From assembly GCA_031359995.1 (NCBI GenBank), contig JANMAT010000169.1, positions 1 through 30,725 on the forward strand: 30,725 bases of DNA, written 5' to 3'. This DNA comes from JANMAT01 sp031359995 (GTDB lineage: Bacteria > Actinomycetota > Acidimicrobiia > Acidimicrobiales > Ilumatobacteraceae). Below are positions 16,501 to 23,526 of this stretch, in pieces. Under the pieces are notes generated by a model that saw only the letters and a list, made by a program, of their open reading frames with translations, ran no database searches and was not told the DNA's origin. Each line of letters begins with the position of its first letter. Position 1 is the first letter of the stretch. Made by a program: the position numbers and the translations under genes.

Positions 16501-17084
16501 AACAGGTCCTGCACGCGCAGCAGGTTGGCTTCGGTGGCCTCGAGCCGGCGCTCGGCGCGTTCCTTGCGCTTGCGGTACTTGAGGACACCGGCGGCCTCTT
16601 CGATGATGCCGCGACGGTCCTCGGGTCGGGCGTTGAGGACGGCGTCGATCTGCCCCTGGCTGATGATCACGTGCTGCTGACGGCCGACGCCCGAGTCGGA
16701 CAGCAGGTCCTGCACGTCGAGCAGGCGACACGGCGTGCCGTTCAGCGAGTACTCGCTCTCCCCGGTGCGGAACAGGGTGCGGGTGATGGTGACCTCGTTG
16801 AACTCGATGGGCAGCAGGCCGGCCGAGTTGTCGATGGTGAGGCCGACCTCGGCCCGGCCGAGGGCTGAGCGCTTCGAGGTGCCGGCGAAGATGACGTCGT
16901 CCATCTTCTGGCTGCGGACCGCGCTGGGGGCCTGGGCACCGAGCACCCACGCGATGGCGTCGACCACGTTCGACTTGCCCGACCCGTTCGGGCCGACGAC
17001 GACCGTGACCCCGGGTTCGAGGTGCATCACGGTGGTGTCCGCGAAGGACTTGAAGCCCTTGAGGGTGAGGGAGCGCAGGAACAC
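13551..17084 (-). CDS. smc: Chromosome segregation protein SMC
   Basis: The 1177-residue condensin ATPase matches family length. The start is GTG 17084, giving the family beginning FLRSLTLKGFKSFADTT; a GTG 12 codons upstream adds unrelated residues. Walker A is GPNGSGKS (31-38). Long Glu/Ala/Arg-rich coiled coils flank a hinge at about 500-660, recognisable by GVIGTLLDLVEVDEGW and GAVLALG. The C-terminal head has signature LSGGERS (about 1082) and Walker B FYVMDEVEAALDD (about 1106). SMC dimers work with ScpA and ScpB, which are not in the window. In many bacteria smc directly follows rnc; here rnc-mutM lie about 11 kb upstream, with unrelated genes on both strands between. Confidence 0.97.
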   Translation of the reverse strand: MFLRSLTLKGFKSFADTTVMHLEPGVTVVVGPNGSGKSNVVDAIAWVLGAQAPSAVRSQKMDDVIFAGTSKRSALGRAEVGLTIDNSAGLLPIEFNEVTITRTLFRTGESEYSLNGTPCRLLDVQDLLSDSGVGRQQHVIISQGQIDAVLNARPEDRRGIIEEAAGVLKYRKRKERAERRLEATEANLLRVQDLLREVRRQLRPLERQADAARRHGEVVGELKALQLFLSGREIAGLQSRLTALSAERGDLNRRDTELRTELARLDTDVLSTEARLSALGGFDLGDSLVRVEQLRERARGLAAVLGERRRAVERDRGRLMDTGVVANLEADAARMRTELDEVDAGLERLAPAAADLAEEEQAVEARRAELEAEFAEAEQADAERAAADAAHGHSSDSTGAHKVGAAEIRGELRTLRSTAERGAAEAGRLDARLKALEERVTRLDSEAERFRGECAQASEAEAPLVEELTLAETARGAAEAAFDAAEQDHRTAQAERSTWQARADALALALDQARARAGAEKLAAVTGVIGTLLDLVEVDEGWSAAFEAAAGEALSAVVVDGLDAARRALTMLHSSNTPGAVLALGSVFGAATPPPVGEPVRRHVRSSNPSVERLLDAIVGGAVAVDGGWTAAVDTVLAHPEAVVVTRDGDRFGAQGWRVGEASAGATGAALEEATGRAQAAHAELAHHEERLRTARSDVSSWRQRETELTRRLDANDGRLTGAQNGLNRAQGERREAGTEAEALAQTRAELAERLERERARIVELESLLPSLEANESAQAEAARRRREARARLDAAIAAVTGKRRDLSVRAAALDERKSFLTRRMAEVEARLTADGIARSEAAERRQQLERTLVALDRLSAVLDTRRTVIDAQLAELQERRRLQSEEARAVAQALDGHRKQRAVHERSLEGLRERERRAELDEAEVKLRLEQAVETLRRDHDTEPEVAMVAEMPPLAEGTSAPARVRDLERELRIMGPINPLALEEFNALQERHTFLEAQLEDVRSTRRELGQVIKAVDTEIQSVFAAAYADVADNFTKLFGMLFPGGLGKLHLTNPDDLLNTGIEVEAKPSGKNVKKLSLLSGGERSLTALAFLFAVFRSRPSPFYVMDEVEAALDDVNLHRFLSLVDEFRQDAQLLIVTHQKRTMEAADCLFGVTMQPGGSSRVVSEKVRAHSET

Positions 17085-17252
17085 GTCAGGTCGCCGAGGG
17101 GTGAGCCGGTGAGAACACACCGGGAAGCGGGGCGACCCTAGCAGGGGCCGGCCCGGCCGCTCACGGGAGGGTATCGTCCCTGGTCAGGCCGGGTGCCGGG
17201 CCCGGAGGGGTGGGTAGTGGCCCGGCCGCCCGGGCGCCGCTCCCCCACCGCA

Positions 17253-17402
17253 CTTTGTTTGCGCGAAACCCCGGATGCGGCGGTCCGACGCAACAAGAGC
17301 GCAGGAGGGGCGGGGTCGCGCCACGACTCGACCGCTCGGCCCGCCCCTCCCTCGCTTTGGTTGCGCGAAACCCCGGATCAGGGGATGTCGCGCAACCGAA
17401 GC
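17253..17402. repeat. Three-hairpin palindromic repeat element in the smc upstream gap
   Basis: The gene-free stretch 17085-17436 holds this element. Two direct copies of a 24-nt unit (17253-17276 and 17355-17378, 23 of 24 identical, sharing TTGCGCGAAACCCCGGAT) are 102 bp apart. Copy B forms a 15-bp arm pair with 14 matches (17354-17368 with 17388-17402, core GGTTGCGCGA/TCGCGCAACC). Copy A pairs imperfectly with 17288-17300. Between them lies a perfect 11-bp inverted repeat GGAGGGGCGGG (17304-17314) and CCCGCCCCTCC (17340-17350). The rest of the gap shows no gene or clear promoter. It resembles a REP/REPIN or small MITE-type element; no transposase is present. Confidence 0.78.
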
Positions 17403-17436
17403 TCGGGCGCGACGGGCCGGTCCCTGAATCCGGGAT

Positions 17437-18219
17437 CTAGCACTCGGACATGTCGACGAGGCCCTCGTTGAGGGACCTGAGCGTGCAGGTCACCGAGGTC
17501 GACCCGTTGGTGAAGGTGACGATGACCGTCGGCGGGCCGACAAGGACCGGCAGCCCGACCGACCAGCCGGCCGCCGGCACCGCCTGCGTGAGACTCACGC
17601 CCGTCGCGCATACCTGGTAGATCACCACGTTCCGGCCAGTCACGGCGCGACGGCCCGATGTGCACGTGCCCGGTGCGGGAGTGGTCGCCGGCGCGGTCAC
17701 GGACGCAGGCGGGACGGTGGTGGCGGGCGCCAGCGTCGTGGTCGTGGCGACGGTGGGTGGGGCGGTGGGCTCGGCGGCGACCGTCGGCAGCGCGGTCGAT
17801 TCGACGGGGGGAGCGGTCGACGAGGACGGACGGGTGGTCGACGCCGTCGATGCGACCTCGACCGACGAGGCGACCTCCGGGGACGACGCCGGCGAGGTCG
17901 GGCTGACCGGAGGAGCGGTGCTCGGGCTTGAACCGACGACGCTCGTGGCTGTCGTGATCGTCGGGGCCACGGTCGTGGTGGTGGGCGGGACGGACCGGGT
18001 GGTAGCCGGGGCGATGGCGGGGTCGGGGCGTTCGTGGCGGGTGGCGACGAACAGGACCACGAGCGCGGCGGCCGCGGTCAGGGCGGCCCCGGCCAGCCGG
18101 GGCCGCCGGCGGACGGGCGGGGCGGCGGCCCAGGGCGACGCGACGCCGTCGACCCGCTCCTCGATCTCGGTGTCGAGCCACCGCCCGAACCGGGTCAGCT
18201 CGTCCAGGACATCAGGCAC
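17437..18219 (-). CDS. Single-pass membrane protein with Thr/Ser-rich linker; putative sigma-factor partner
   Basis: The 260-residue product has a short cytoplasmic N-terminus (MPDVLDELTRFGRWLDTEIE), a transmembrane segment at about 43-60 (AALTAAAALVVLFVA), a long Ala/Ser/Thr/Pro/Val linker (about 65-185) and a compact C-terminal domain of about 75 residues with four Cys (TPAPGTCTSG, YQVCATG, SVTCTLRS and the final SEC), suited to extracellular disulfides. GTG 18219 overlaps the sigma gene stop by eight bases, which implies coupling. Position and topology suggest an anti-sigma-like or signal-sensing partner, but no classical anti-sigma zinc motif (HxxxCxxC) is present, so the role is inference. 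Confidence 0.75.
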   Translation of the reverse strand: MPDVLDELTRFGRWLDTEIEERVDGVASPWAAAPPVRRRPRLAGAALTAAAALVVLFVATRHERPDPAIAPATTRSVPPTTTTVAPTITTATSVVGSSPSTAPPVSPTSPASSPEVASSVEVASTASTTRPSSSTAPPVESTALPTVAAEPTAPPTVATTTTLAPATTVPPASVTAPATTPAPGTCTSGRRAVTGRNVVIYQVCATGVSLTQAVPAAGWSVGLPVLVGPPTVIVTFTNGSTSVTCTLRSLNEGLVDMSEC

Positions 18220-18702
18220 AGTCCACCTCCAGCGCCGTGCGCAACTTGGTGAGGCCCCGCGACAGATGGGTGCGCACGGTGGCGTGCTCCACCTCGAGCA
18301 GGTCGGCCACCTCCTGCTGGGTCCACTGGTAGGCGTGCACGAGCACGACGCACACGCGCTGCGGCTCGGTCAGGCCCTCCAGCAACGCCAGCAACCGGGG
18401 CTCGACCTCGGGCGGGCCCGCCGGGGACGCGGCGCCGTCGAACAACGGTCCGGCCGGCCGCCGCAGCCGGCGCGCCGCCGTCTGCCCGACCCGGTACAGG
18501 TACCCGGGCGCGTTCTCCATGCGCAGCACCTGCTCGGCGTGCTCGCACGCCCACACCATCGCCTCGCCCGCGGCGTCCACGCCCACGGTCGGCCGTAGGC
18601 CGCCGACAACGCCCGCCGCAGCCGAGGCTCGGTCTCCCGACAGAACACCTCGAATCGCTCCACTGCGATCAGAGAGCCCCGATCCCGCCCGGATCGTGAC
18701 AT
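18212..18702 (-). pseudogene. SigE-like (ECF-type) RNA polymerase sigma factor, interrupted by a frameshift
   Basis: Region 2 starts in one frame (FEVFCRETEPRLRRALSAAYGR) and continues in another from about 18586 (VGVDAAGEAMVWACEHAEQV, then NAPGYLYRVGQTAARR). Region 4 follows with LTEPQRVCVVLVHAYQWTQQ and HATVRTHLSRGLTKLR. Restoring a single missing base within about 18586-18597 joins the two into one sigma protein with no gap in the family pattern. ATG 18702 or GTG 18663 could start it. As written, no complete protein is made; the downstream 124-codon frame lacks half of region 2. Possible explanations are a sequencing error, a real inactivating deletion or recoding. It is flanked by a Dabb gene upstream and the membrane partner downstream. 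Confidence 0.8.
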
Positions 18703-18719
18703 CGACGGACGGAATTCTT

Positions 18720-19010
18720 CTAGATCTCGAACTGGACCCCGGCCCGCTCCGTCAGCCAGGGCGCGATCAGCTCGCGGCGGATGCGCATGTGCTCGTCGGC
18801 CTGGTCGTAGGCGGCCCAGCCAGTGAGGTCGTCGAAGGTGGCGGCGATGCCGAAGGCATGGTTCGTGTCGGCCCCCACGTTCGGCCCGCACTGGTACGAC
18901 CGCACGCCGGGCAGCGTGGCCGCGAACGCCACCAACTCGGTGCGGATGCGCTCCAACTGTCCGGCAGGCAGGTCGTCGCTGAACCGGAGGAGGACGCAGT
19001 GCTGGATCAC
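18720..19010 (-). CDS. Dabb (stress-responsive alpha/beta-barrel) domain protein
   Basis: The 96-residue protein begins MIQHCVLLRFSDDLPAGQLE and contains FAATLPGVRSYQCGPNVG, NHAFGIAATFDDLTGWAAY and the end DEHMRIRRELIAPWL, the ordered segments of the Dabb fold (dimeric ferredoxin-like barrel). Members range from uncharacterised stress proteins to polyketide cyclases, so no reaction is assigned. The start is GTG 19010. There is no Shine-Dalgarno; a TACCGT box ends seven bases before the start, suggesting a leaderless mRNA. The sigma gene begins about 17 bases after its stop, so the Dabb gene is probably first in that transcription unit. Confidence 0.88.
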   Translation of the reverse strand: MIQHCVLLRFSDDLPAGQLERIRTELVAFAATLPGVRSYQCGPNVGADTNHAFGIAATFDDLTGWAAYDQADEHMRIRRELIAPWLTERAGVQFEI

Positions 19011-19017
19011 ACCGGCG

Positions 19018-19023
19018 ACGGTA
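19018..19023 (-). promoter_or_regulatory. Candidate leaderless -10 box for the Dabb-sigma-membrane protein operon
   Basis: The minus strand reads TACCGT, with seven bases between the box and GTG 19010. This is the distance at which transcription would begin at the start codon itself. Confidence 0.5.
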
Positions 19024-19089
19024 CCGCCGGCGACACACGCCAGGCGACAACGTCAAGCCAGCCGAGCACACGCGCGTATCACCCCGTTC

Positions 19090-20286
19090 ATGACCCGCGT
19101 CTACGCGGCCATGAACCTCCGGCCGCCGACGTCGCGTCGTCGCGTCGCTGCACTCTGCGTCGCAGTCGTCGCGTTCAGTCCATCGTGCGCCTCCGCACCC
19201 AGCGCGTCAGTAGCCAGCACCGGGCCTCTCCCCCGACCCATACCGACGACGACCACCACGACCAGTCGGTCCCCCGTGCCCTCGTCGGTCGTTCCGTCGA
19301 CGACAACGGCACCACCGCCGACGTCGACCATCGACACGGAGACATCCACGACCGCGACGACATCGCCGGCTCCCCGTCACCCGACCACGGCGCCGCCCAC
19401 CTCCGGCCCGCCGAGGGGGACGACGAGCGCGCCCGAGCCACCGACCACCTCGCCGACGACTGCGCCGGCCGTGATCACGACGGCTTCTCCCACCACCGCG
19501 ACGACGAGCCGCGGGAGCGGCGACGCGCCGAGTTCGATGGACGAGCAGATGCTCGTCGGCACCGGTGGTGGCGGCGGTGTCGGCTGCTTCGGTCTCGGCG
19601 AGGCCTGGGACGGCAAGGCGATCGTGGCGCTCAACGGCGGCGGGGCCATTCCGTTCGGCGAGCGAGTGCAGTTGTGTGTCGCGGGGTACCGCACGGATGC
19701 ACCGGTCGAGGTCACCGTCGACGGACCCGGCGGCTTCCGACGCGCCTTCCGCCTGCTCCTCCAAAGCGCGCCGATCCCGAAGTGGAGCCTGCCTCGCCTC
19801 GACGGCATCCTGTTCGGGGCGGCACGTTCGGAGGAGGTGACGCTGGGCAGGTACGACGCGTCGATCTTCGCGACCGACTACGCCATCCTGACCGACAAGC
19901 GAGGCCCTGACGCCGGCCTCGGTGACTACACCGTTCGGGCCCGCCAGGGCACCACCGAGTCGGTCGCGACGAACCGAATCGTTCCACACTTTCCGCCCAC
20001 CGGCACGGTGCCGCAGGTCGTGGTCGCCGGTGGGCAGGTCGGCATCTCGGCCGTCGGGCCCGCGGGCCAACTGGTCGACATCGGCGTCTACGAGGACATC
20101 TCGGGCAAGCCCATACCCGCCTCCGGCATCCCGGTCCGGCTGCTCATGGTGCTGCCCCGCCTCGAGCTCGACGGGCTCGGCGTCGGCTCCATCGTTCGGC
20201 CCCGGTCCGAGCTCCCTGCGGGCCCCTTTTGCGTACTGACGCGCTCGACGTCGCTGTGCCTCGACGGCAACAGGGTGGGCTCTTGA
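19090..20286 (+). CDS. Thr/Pro-rich exported protein of unknown function
   Basis: From ATG 19090 the product has 398 residues (ATG 19111 is an alternative). A basic start and hydrophobic stretch RRVAALCVAVVAFSPSC resemble a signal peptide. The Cys might be lipidated, but SPSC is a poor lipobox. Residues about 35-150 are almost only Thr, Pro, Ser and Ala, typical of a cell-wall-spanning or O-glycosylated linker. A folded beta-rich C-terminal region follows, containing GVGCFGLGEAWDGKA, ERVQLCVAGYRTDAPVEV and AGPFCVLTRSTSLCLD-like Cys-containing strands. No family is recognised. Its stop overlaps the TTG start of the next gene, so the two are coupled. Confidence 0.78.
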   Translation: MTRVYAAMNLRPPTSRRRVAALCVAVVAFSPSCASAPSASVASTGPLPRPIPTTTTTTSRSPVPSSVVPSTTTAPPPTSTIDTETSTTATTSPAPRHPTTAPPTSGPPRGTTSAPEPPTTSPTTAPAVITTASPTTATTSRGSGDAPSSMDEQMLVGTGGGGGVGCFGLGEAWDGKAIVALNGGGAIPFGERVQLCVAGYRTDAPVEVTVDGPGGFRRAFRLLLQSAPIPKWSLPRLDGILFGAARSEEVTLGRYDASIFATDYAILTDKRGPDAGLGDYTVRARQGTTESVATNRIVPHFPPTGTVPQVVVAGGQVGISAVGPAGQLVDIGVYEDISGKPIPASGIPVRLLMVLPRLELDGLGVGSIVRPRSELPAGPFCVLTRSTSLCLDGNRVGS

Positions 20287-21843
20287 CCGGCACTGAACCG
20301 GTGGACCCCGGGTCGGCCGAGGAACCGAAGGGGCGTGTTGCCGAGATCGCCGCCAATCTCGGCCTCGTCGGTCGCGCATTGACAGTGACGATCGGCGTCT
20401 TGGCGGGGGCCGGCCACTCCTCCGGAGCGTTCTTCCGCATCCTCGGCGTGGGTGTCGCGGCCCTGGTCTCCGTGCTCGAACTGGCCGGCCAGGCACGCTC
20501 ACGTCGAGTCCTGCTCGTTGCCAGCGGCGTCTCCGTTGCTGCGCTCATTGTCGGGCTCGCCGTGGGCGGCCCTCAGCGGCCGCGACCAGTGGTGCCCACT
20601 GACCTCGCCATCGGGCTCCTTCCGTTCGATGCAACCGGACCGTCGGAAGGTGCCATCCGCCTTCGATCGTCGCTGTTGGAAGAGGCGAGCCCCACCTCCA
20701 ACCGATCAGGAAGTGTGCTCACGACAGCTGTGCGAGCGATCGATGAGCGTCCACCGGACGACCACGGCAGCTCTGGGCTCGCGGACGTCGCGCAACGGTT
20801 CGGTGTGTCTGCGGTGATCGGTGGCTCCCTGGGCGCGGACGAGCTCGGACGCTCGACGGGGACCTTCTTCGTGTCACTGTCGTCCGATGTGATTCGGGAT
20901 GCCCCTGAGCTGGGCCCTGAGCTCGCGGTACCGCCGATTCGCGTCGACGGCGACATCGAACAGGGCGGCGAGCCGCTTCGGCAGATGCGCGCTCACGTCG
21001 AGCGGACCATCCGGCAGGTGGTGCTCGTGCTTGACGCGGCCGAACAGACACGAGCACGTCGCTACGACGTTGCGGCCCAGCGCATCACCGACGCGCTGGA
21101 GTTGACCGGAGACGCCACGCCGATGTCGGCCGACGTGCTGCACGTACTGCTCGGGAACACCTACCTCGCACGGACGACCGCCCGGCGCAGCGACGCCGAC
21201 ATCGGCGCGGCGACGGCTGCCTTCACGGCGGTCGACCCCGGACGGAGCGGAGCGCTTCCGTCGAGACGTTGGCCTCGCCGAGATCGCCTACTTCAAGCTC
21301 GCCGGCAGCGGCTGCCGAGCGGGCCTCGACCTCGTGTCTCTGGGTGCCGTGGTGCGCGACCTGAGCGCCGTGTTCCAATCGACGCGGTCTGAGCCGACGG
21401 CCACGCGCACCGCCGGCAAGGCGGCTATCGGGGCGGTGCGGGCCAGCGTGTGCGAAGCACTCGCAGGCGGCCGTCAGCAGGTGTCGCAAGAGCTAGCCAT
21501 GCTGGACCAGTGGCTTTCGACGGCGGGCACGGCGGTGGAGGTGGATCTCCGCAGCCTCGCCCGTTCGTGGCAGGCGATCGGGCTGCGCACCGCAGGTGAC
21601 CCGGGTGCTGGCGCGACCTTGCTCGATGCGCTGTCCACAGCCTCCGATCCCGCGCTGGCGGGCCGGTGGTGGTTGATTCTTGCCGGCTGGCGCACCGAGG
21701 ACTGCGACCCCGCTGGCGCTCGGGCGGCGATCGAACGCTCGCGCCAGGAGTTCGCACTCTCGCCGGACGAGGCGCTCCAGGGTGAGGGCGAGCGCTCGAT
21801 CCGCCGGGCCGAAGAGGAACTCGGCGCCCGGCGGTGCGCCTGA
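20283..21843 (+). pseudogene. Membrane protein with TolB-like domain and helical repeats, interrupted by a frameshift
   Basis: TTG 20283 overlaps the previous stop (TTGA). One or two hydrophobic segments (about 28-60 and 73-96, including LLVASGVSVAALIVGLAVGG) precede DLAIGLLPFDATGPSEGA and LADVAQRFGVSAVIGGSL, the pattern of TolB/CadC-type extracytoplasmic domains (LPF..., then adVA.rlGv..vi.Gs). TPR-like helices follow. The frame breaks at 21236-21241: the first frame ends sensibly at TAAFTAVDP and the continuation DGAERFRRDVGLAEIAYFKL is in the next frame, running to 21843. Removing one base from CCCCGG restores a single protein of about 519 residues. Without it, the helical C-terminal half is lost. 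Function unknown. Confidence 0.72.
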
Positions 21844-21901
21844 ACCGTCCACCGAGGCGCCCAACGTACGAGCGGAATCGGACCCCACGGCCCGGCGCTC
21901 C

Positions 21902-21907
21902 TACATT
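21902..21907 (+). promoter_or_regulatory. Candidate leaderless -10 box of surE
   Basis: TACATT is followed by exactly six bases and then the surE ATG at 21914. No Shine-Dalgarno is present, so a leaderless transcript is likely. Confidence 0.55.
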
Positions 21908-21913
21908 GGGCCG

Positions 21914-22720
21914 ATGGAACGGCTGCGGATCCTGATCACCAACGACGATGGCGTCACCGCCCCCGGCATCCACGCGCTGGCGGCAGCGGTGCACAGCGCC
22001 GGGCACGACGTGATCGTGGTCGGCCCCATGCACGAGCGGTCGGGGTCGGGGGCGGCCATCGGCCATCTGGGCCACGGCGTCACCATCGACGTGGACGCCC
22101 ACGAGCTGCCCCACTGCCCGGGCGTTCCCGCCTTCGGCGTGGACGGTCCGCCGGCGCTGTGCACCCTGCTCGGGTTCTTCGAGGTGTTCGGCCCCAAGCC
22201 CGACCTGGTGCTGTCGGGCATCAACATCGGCGCCAACACCGGGCGCGGCCTGCTGCACAGCGGCACGGTGGGCGCGGTGCTCACCGCGGCTGACCTCGGC
22301 ATCTCGGGCGCGGCGCTGAGCCTGCACCACGACGTCATCGACGGCACCTACCTGCACTGGGACTCGGCCGCCGAGGTGGCACTGGCCTGCATCGAGTGGC
22401 TGCGCGAGCTGCCCCGCAAGACGGCGCTGAACGTGAACGTGCCGAACCTGCCGCTGCGGAAGGTGCAGGGCGCCAAGTGGGGCCGAATCGCTGCGTTCGG
22501 TACGAACAAGACCCAGGTGATCGGCACGGTGCCGGGCAAGCTCACGGTGAACATCACGCCGCGCGAGGTCGAGCTGAAGCCCGACACCGACACCGCGCTG
22601 GTGCACGCCGGCTACGTGACCGTGACGTCGCTGGTAACACCCCGGCCGACCGAGCCGATCGACGTGGGCGCGGCGCTGGAGCCGCTGCTGGCCCGCCACG
22701 CCGGCCACGCCGACGCCTGA
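21914..22720 (+). CDS. surE: 5'/3'-nucleotidase SurE
   Basis: The 268-residue metal-dependent nucleoside monophosphate phosphatase begins MERLRILITNDDGVTAPGI. The metal ligands Asp11 and Asp12 are present, Ser43 lies in ERSGSGAAI, and Asn104 lies in SGINIGANTG, matching the family pattern. It acts in nucleotide salvage and stress survival. ATG 21914 is chosen because the motif begins at once; longer readings run back through non-coding sequence. It is a single-gene unit convergent with the SDR gene, whose stop is only ten bases away. Confidence 0.96.
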   Translation: MERLRILITNDDGVTAPGIHALAAAVHSAGHDVIVVGPMHERSGSGAAIGHLGHGVTIDVDAHELPHCPGVPAFGVDGPPALCTLLGFFEVFGPKPDLVLSGINIGANTGRGLLHSGTVGAVLTAADLGISGAALSLHHDVIDGTYLHWDSAAEVALACIEWLRELPRKTALNVNVPNLPLRKVQGAKWGRIAAFGTNKTQVIGTVPGKLTVNITPREVELKPDTDTALVHAGYVTVTSLVTPRPTEPIDVGAALEPLLARHAGHADA

Positions 22721-22730
22721 GCGACGCCGG

Positions 22731-23483
22731 CTACAAGAGCCCGGCGTAGGAGCCGCCGTCGATGGGGATGTGGGCCCCGGTGATGAACTTGGCCGGCTCC
22801 GAGCACAGGAACGCCACGACCTTGCCGAAGTCGTCGGGCTGGCCGACCACGCCGGCGGGGATGCCGAGCTTGAGCGCATCAGGCGTGTGGCCCTCGGGGA
22901 ACAGGCCCTTCACGCGGTCGGTGGCGTGGTAGCCGGGCTGGGCCGTGTTCACGGTGACGCCGTCGCCGGCCACCTCGCGCGCCAGCGTCTTCAGGAAGCC
23001 GGTGGTGCCGGCCCGCGACGTGTTCGACAGGATGATGTTCGGGATGGGCTGGCGCACCGATACCGACGTGATGGCGCACACCCGCCCCCAGTGGCGCTCC
23101 TGCATGGGCGGCACCGCGGTCTTGCACATGCCCACCACCGACAGCAGGTTCAGGTCGAGGGCGGCGGCGTAAGCGTCGGCCGGCGTCGAGGCGAACGTGC
23201 CCGGCGGCGGGCCACCGGCGTTGGGCACGAGGATGTCGATGCCGCCCAGCGCGTCGATGGCGGCCTCCACGAAGGCGATGCCGCCGGCCAGGTCGCCCAC
23301 GTCGACCACGAGGCCGATGCAGCCGTTGCCGATGCGGGCGGCCGCCGCGTTCACCCGGGCCGCGTCACGGCCGCAGATGGCGACGTGGCAGCCGGCGTCG
23401 GCCAGCGCCTGCGCCGTGGAGAACCCCAACCCTGCTGACGCGCCCGCCACGGCGGCGCGTCGACCTGCGATCCCCAAGTCCAT
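22731..23483 (-). CDS. SDR-family protein with altered catalytic residues
   Basis: The 250-residue Rossmann protein has GASAGLG (14-20) in place of the usual TGxxxGxG, NAG at 88-90, Asn112 and Ser140. Where the YxxxK pair should be, the sequence is LSNTSRAGTTGF: Ser153 replaces Tyr and Arg157 replaces Lys. This matches a known beta-ketoacyl-reductase-like SDR subgroup with an imperfect tetrad, rather than random damage, since the rest of the fold is intact and ends with the SDR pattern ITGAHIPIDGGSY. The reaction is unknown and may not be a dehydrogenation. ATG 23483 has GGAGGAG six bases upstream, one of the strongest ribosome sites here. Confidence 0.88.
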   Translation of the reverse strand: MDLGIAGRRAAVAGASAGLGFSTAQALADAGCHVAICGRDAARVNAAAARIGNGCIGLVVDVGDLAGGIAFVEAAIDALGGIDILVPNAGGPPPGTFASTPADAYAAALDLNLLSVVGMCKTAVPPMQERHWGRVCAITSVSVRQPIPNIILSNTSRAGTTGFLKTLAREVAGDGVTVNTAQPGYHATDRVKGLFPEGHTPDALKLGIPAGVVGQPDDFGKVVAFLCSEPAKFITGAHIPIDGGSYAGLL

Positions 23484-23514
23484 GGAGCACTCCTCCCCTG
23501 TCGGCGCCCGACGC

Positions 23515-23520
23515 TACGGT
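23515..23520 (+). promoter_or_regulatory. Candidate leaderless -10 box of the amidohydrolase gene
   Basis: TACGGT is followed by exactly six bases and then GTG 23527, the same geometry as surE. The short gap is shared with the divergent SDR gene. Confidence 0.52.
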
Positions 23521-23526
23521 CACGGG

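Noticed and set aside
15021..16868. Long plus-strand open frame opposite smc
   Set aside because: The translation is Gly/Leu/Val/Ala low-complexity with no motif and mirrors SMC coiled-coil codons, so it is a shadow.
17253..17402. CRISPR array
   Set aside because: There are only two direct copies, both part of hairpins, with no regular spacers and no cas genes nearby.
21446..22879. Long minus-strand open frame opposite surE and the helical-repeat gene
   Set aside because: It is a shadow of surE with Arg/Gly/His-rich composition and no domain.
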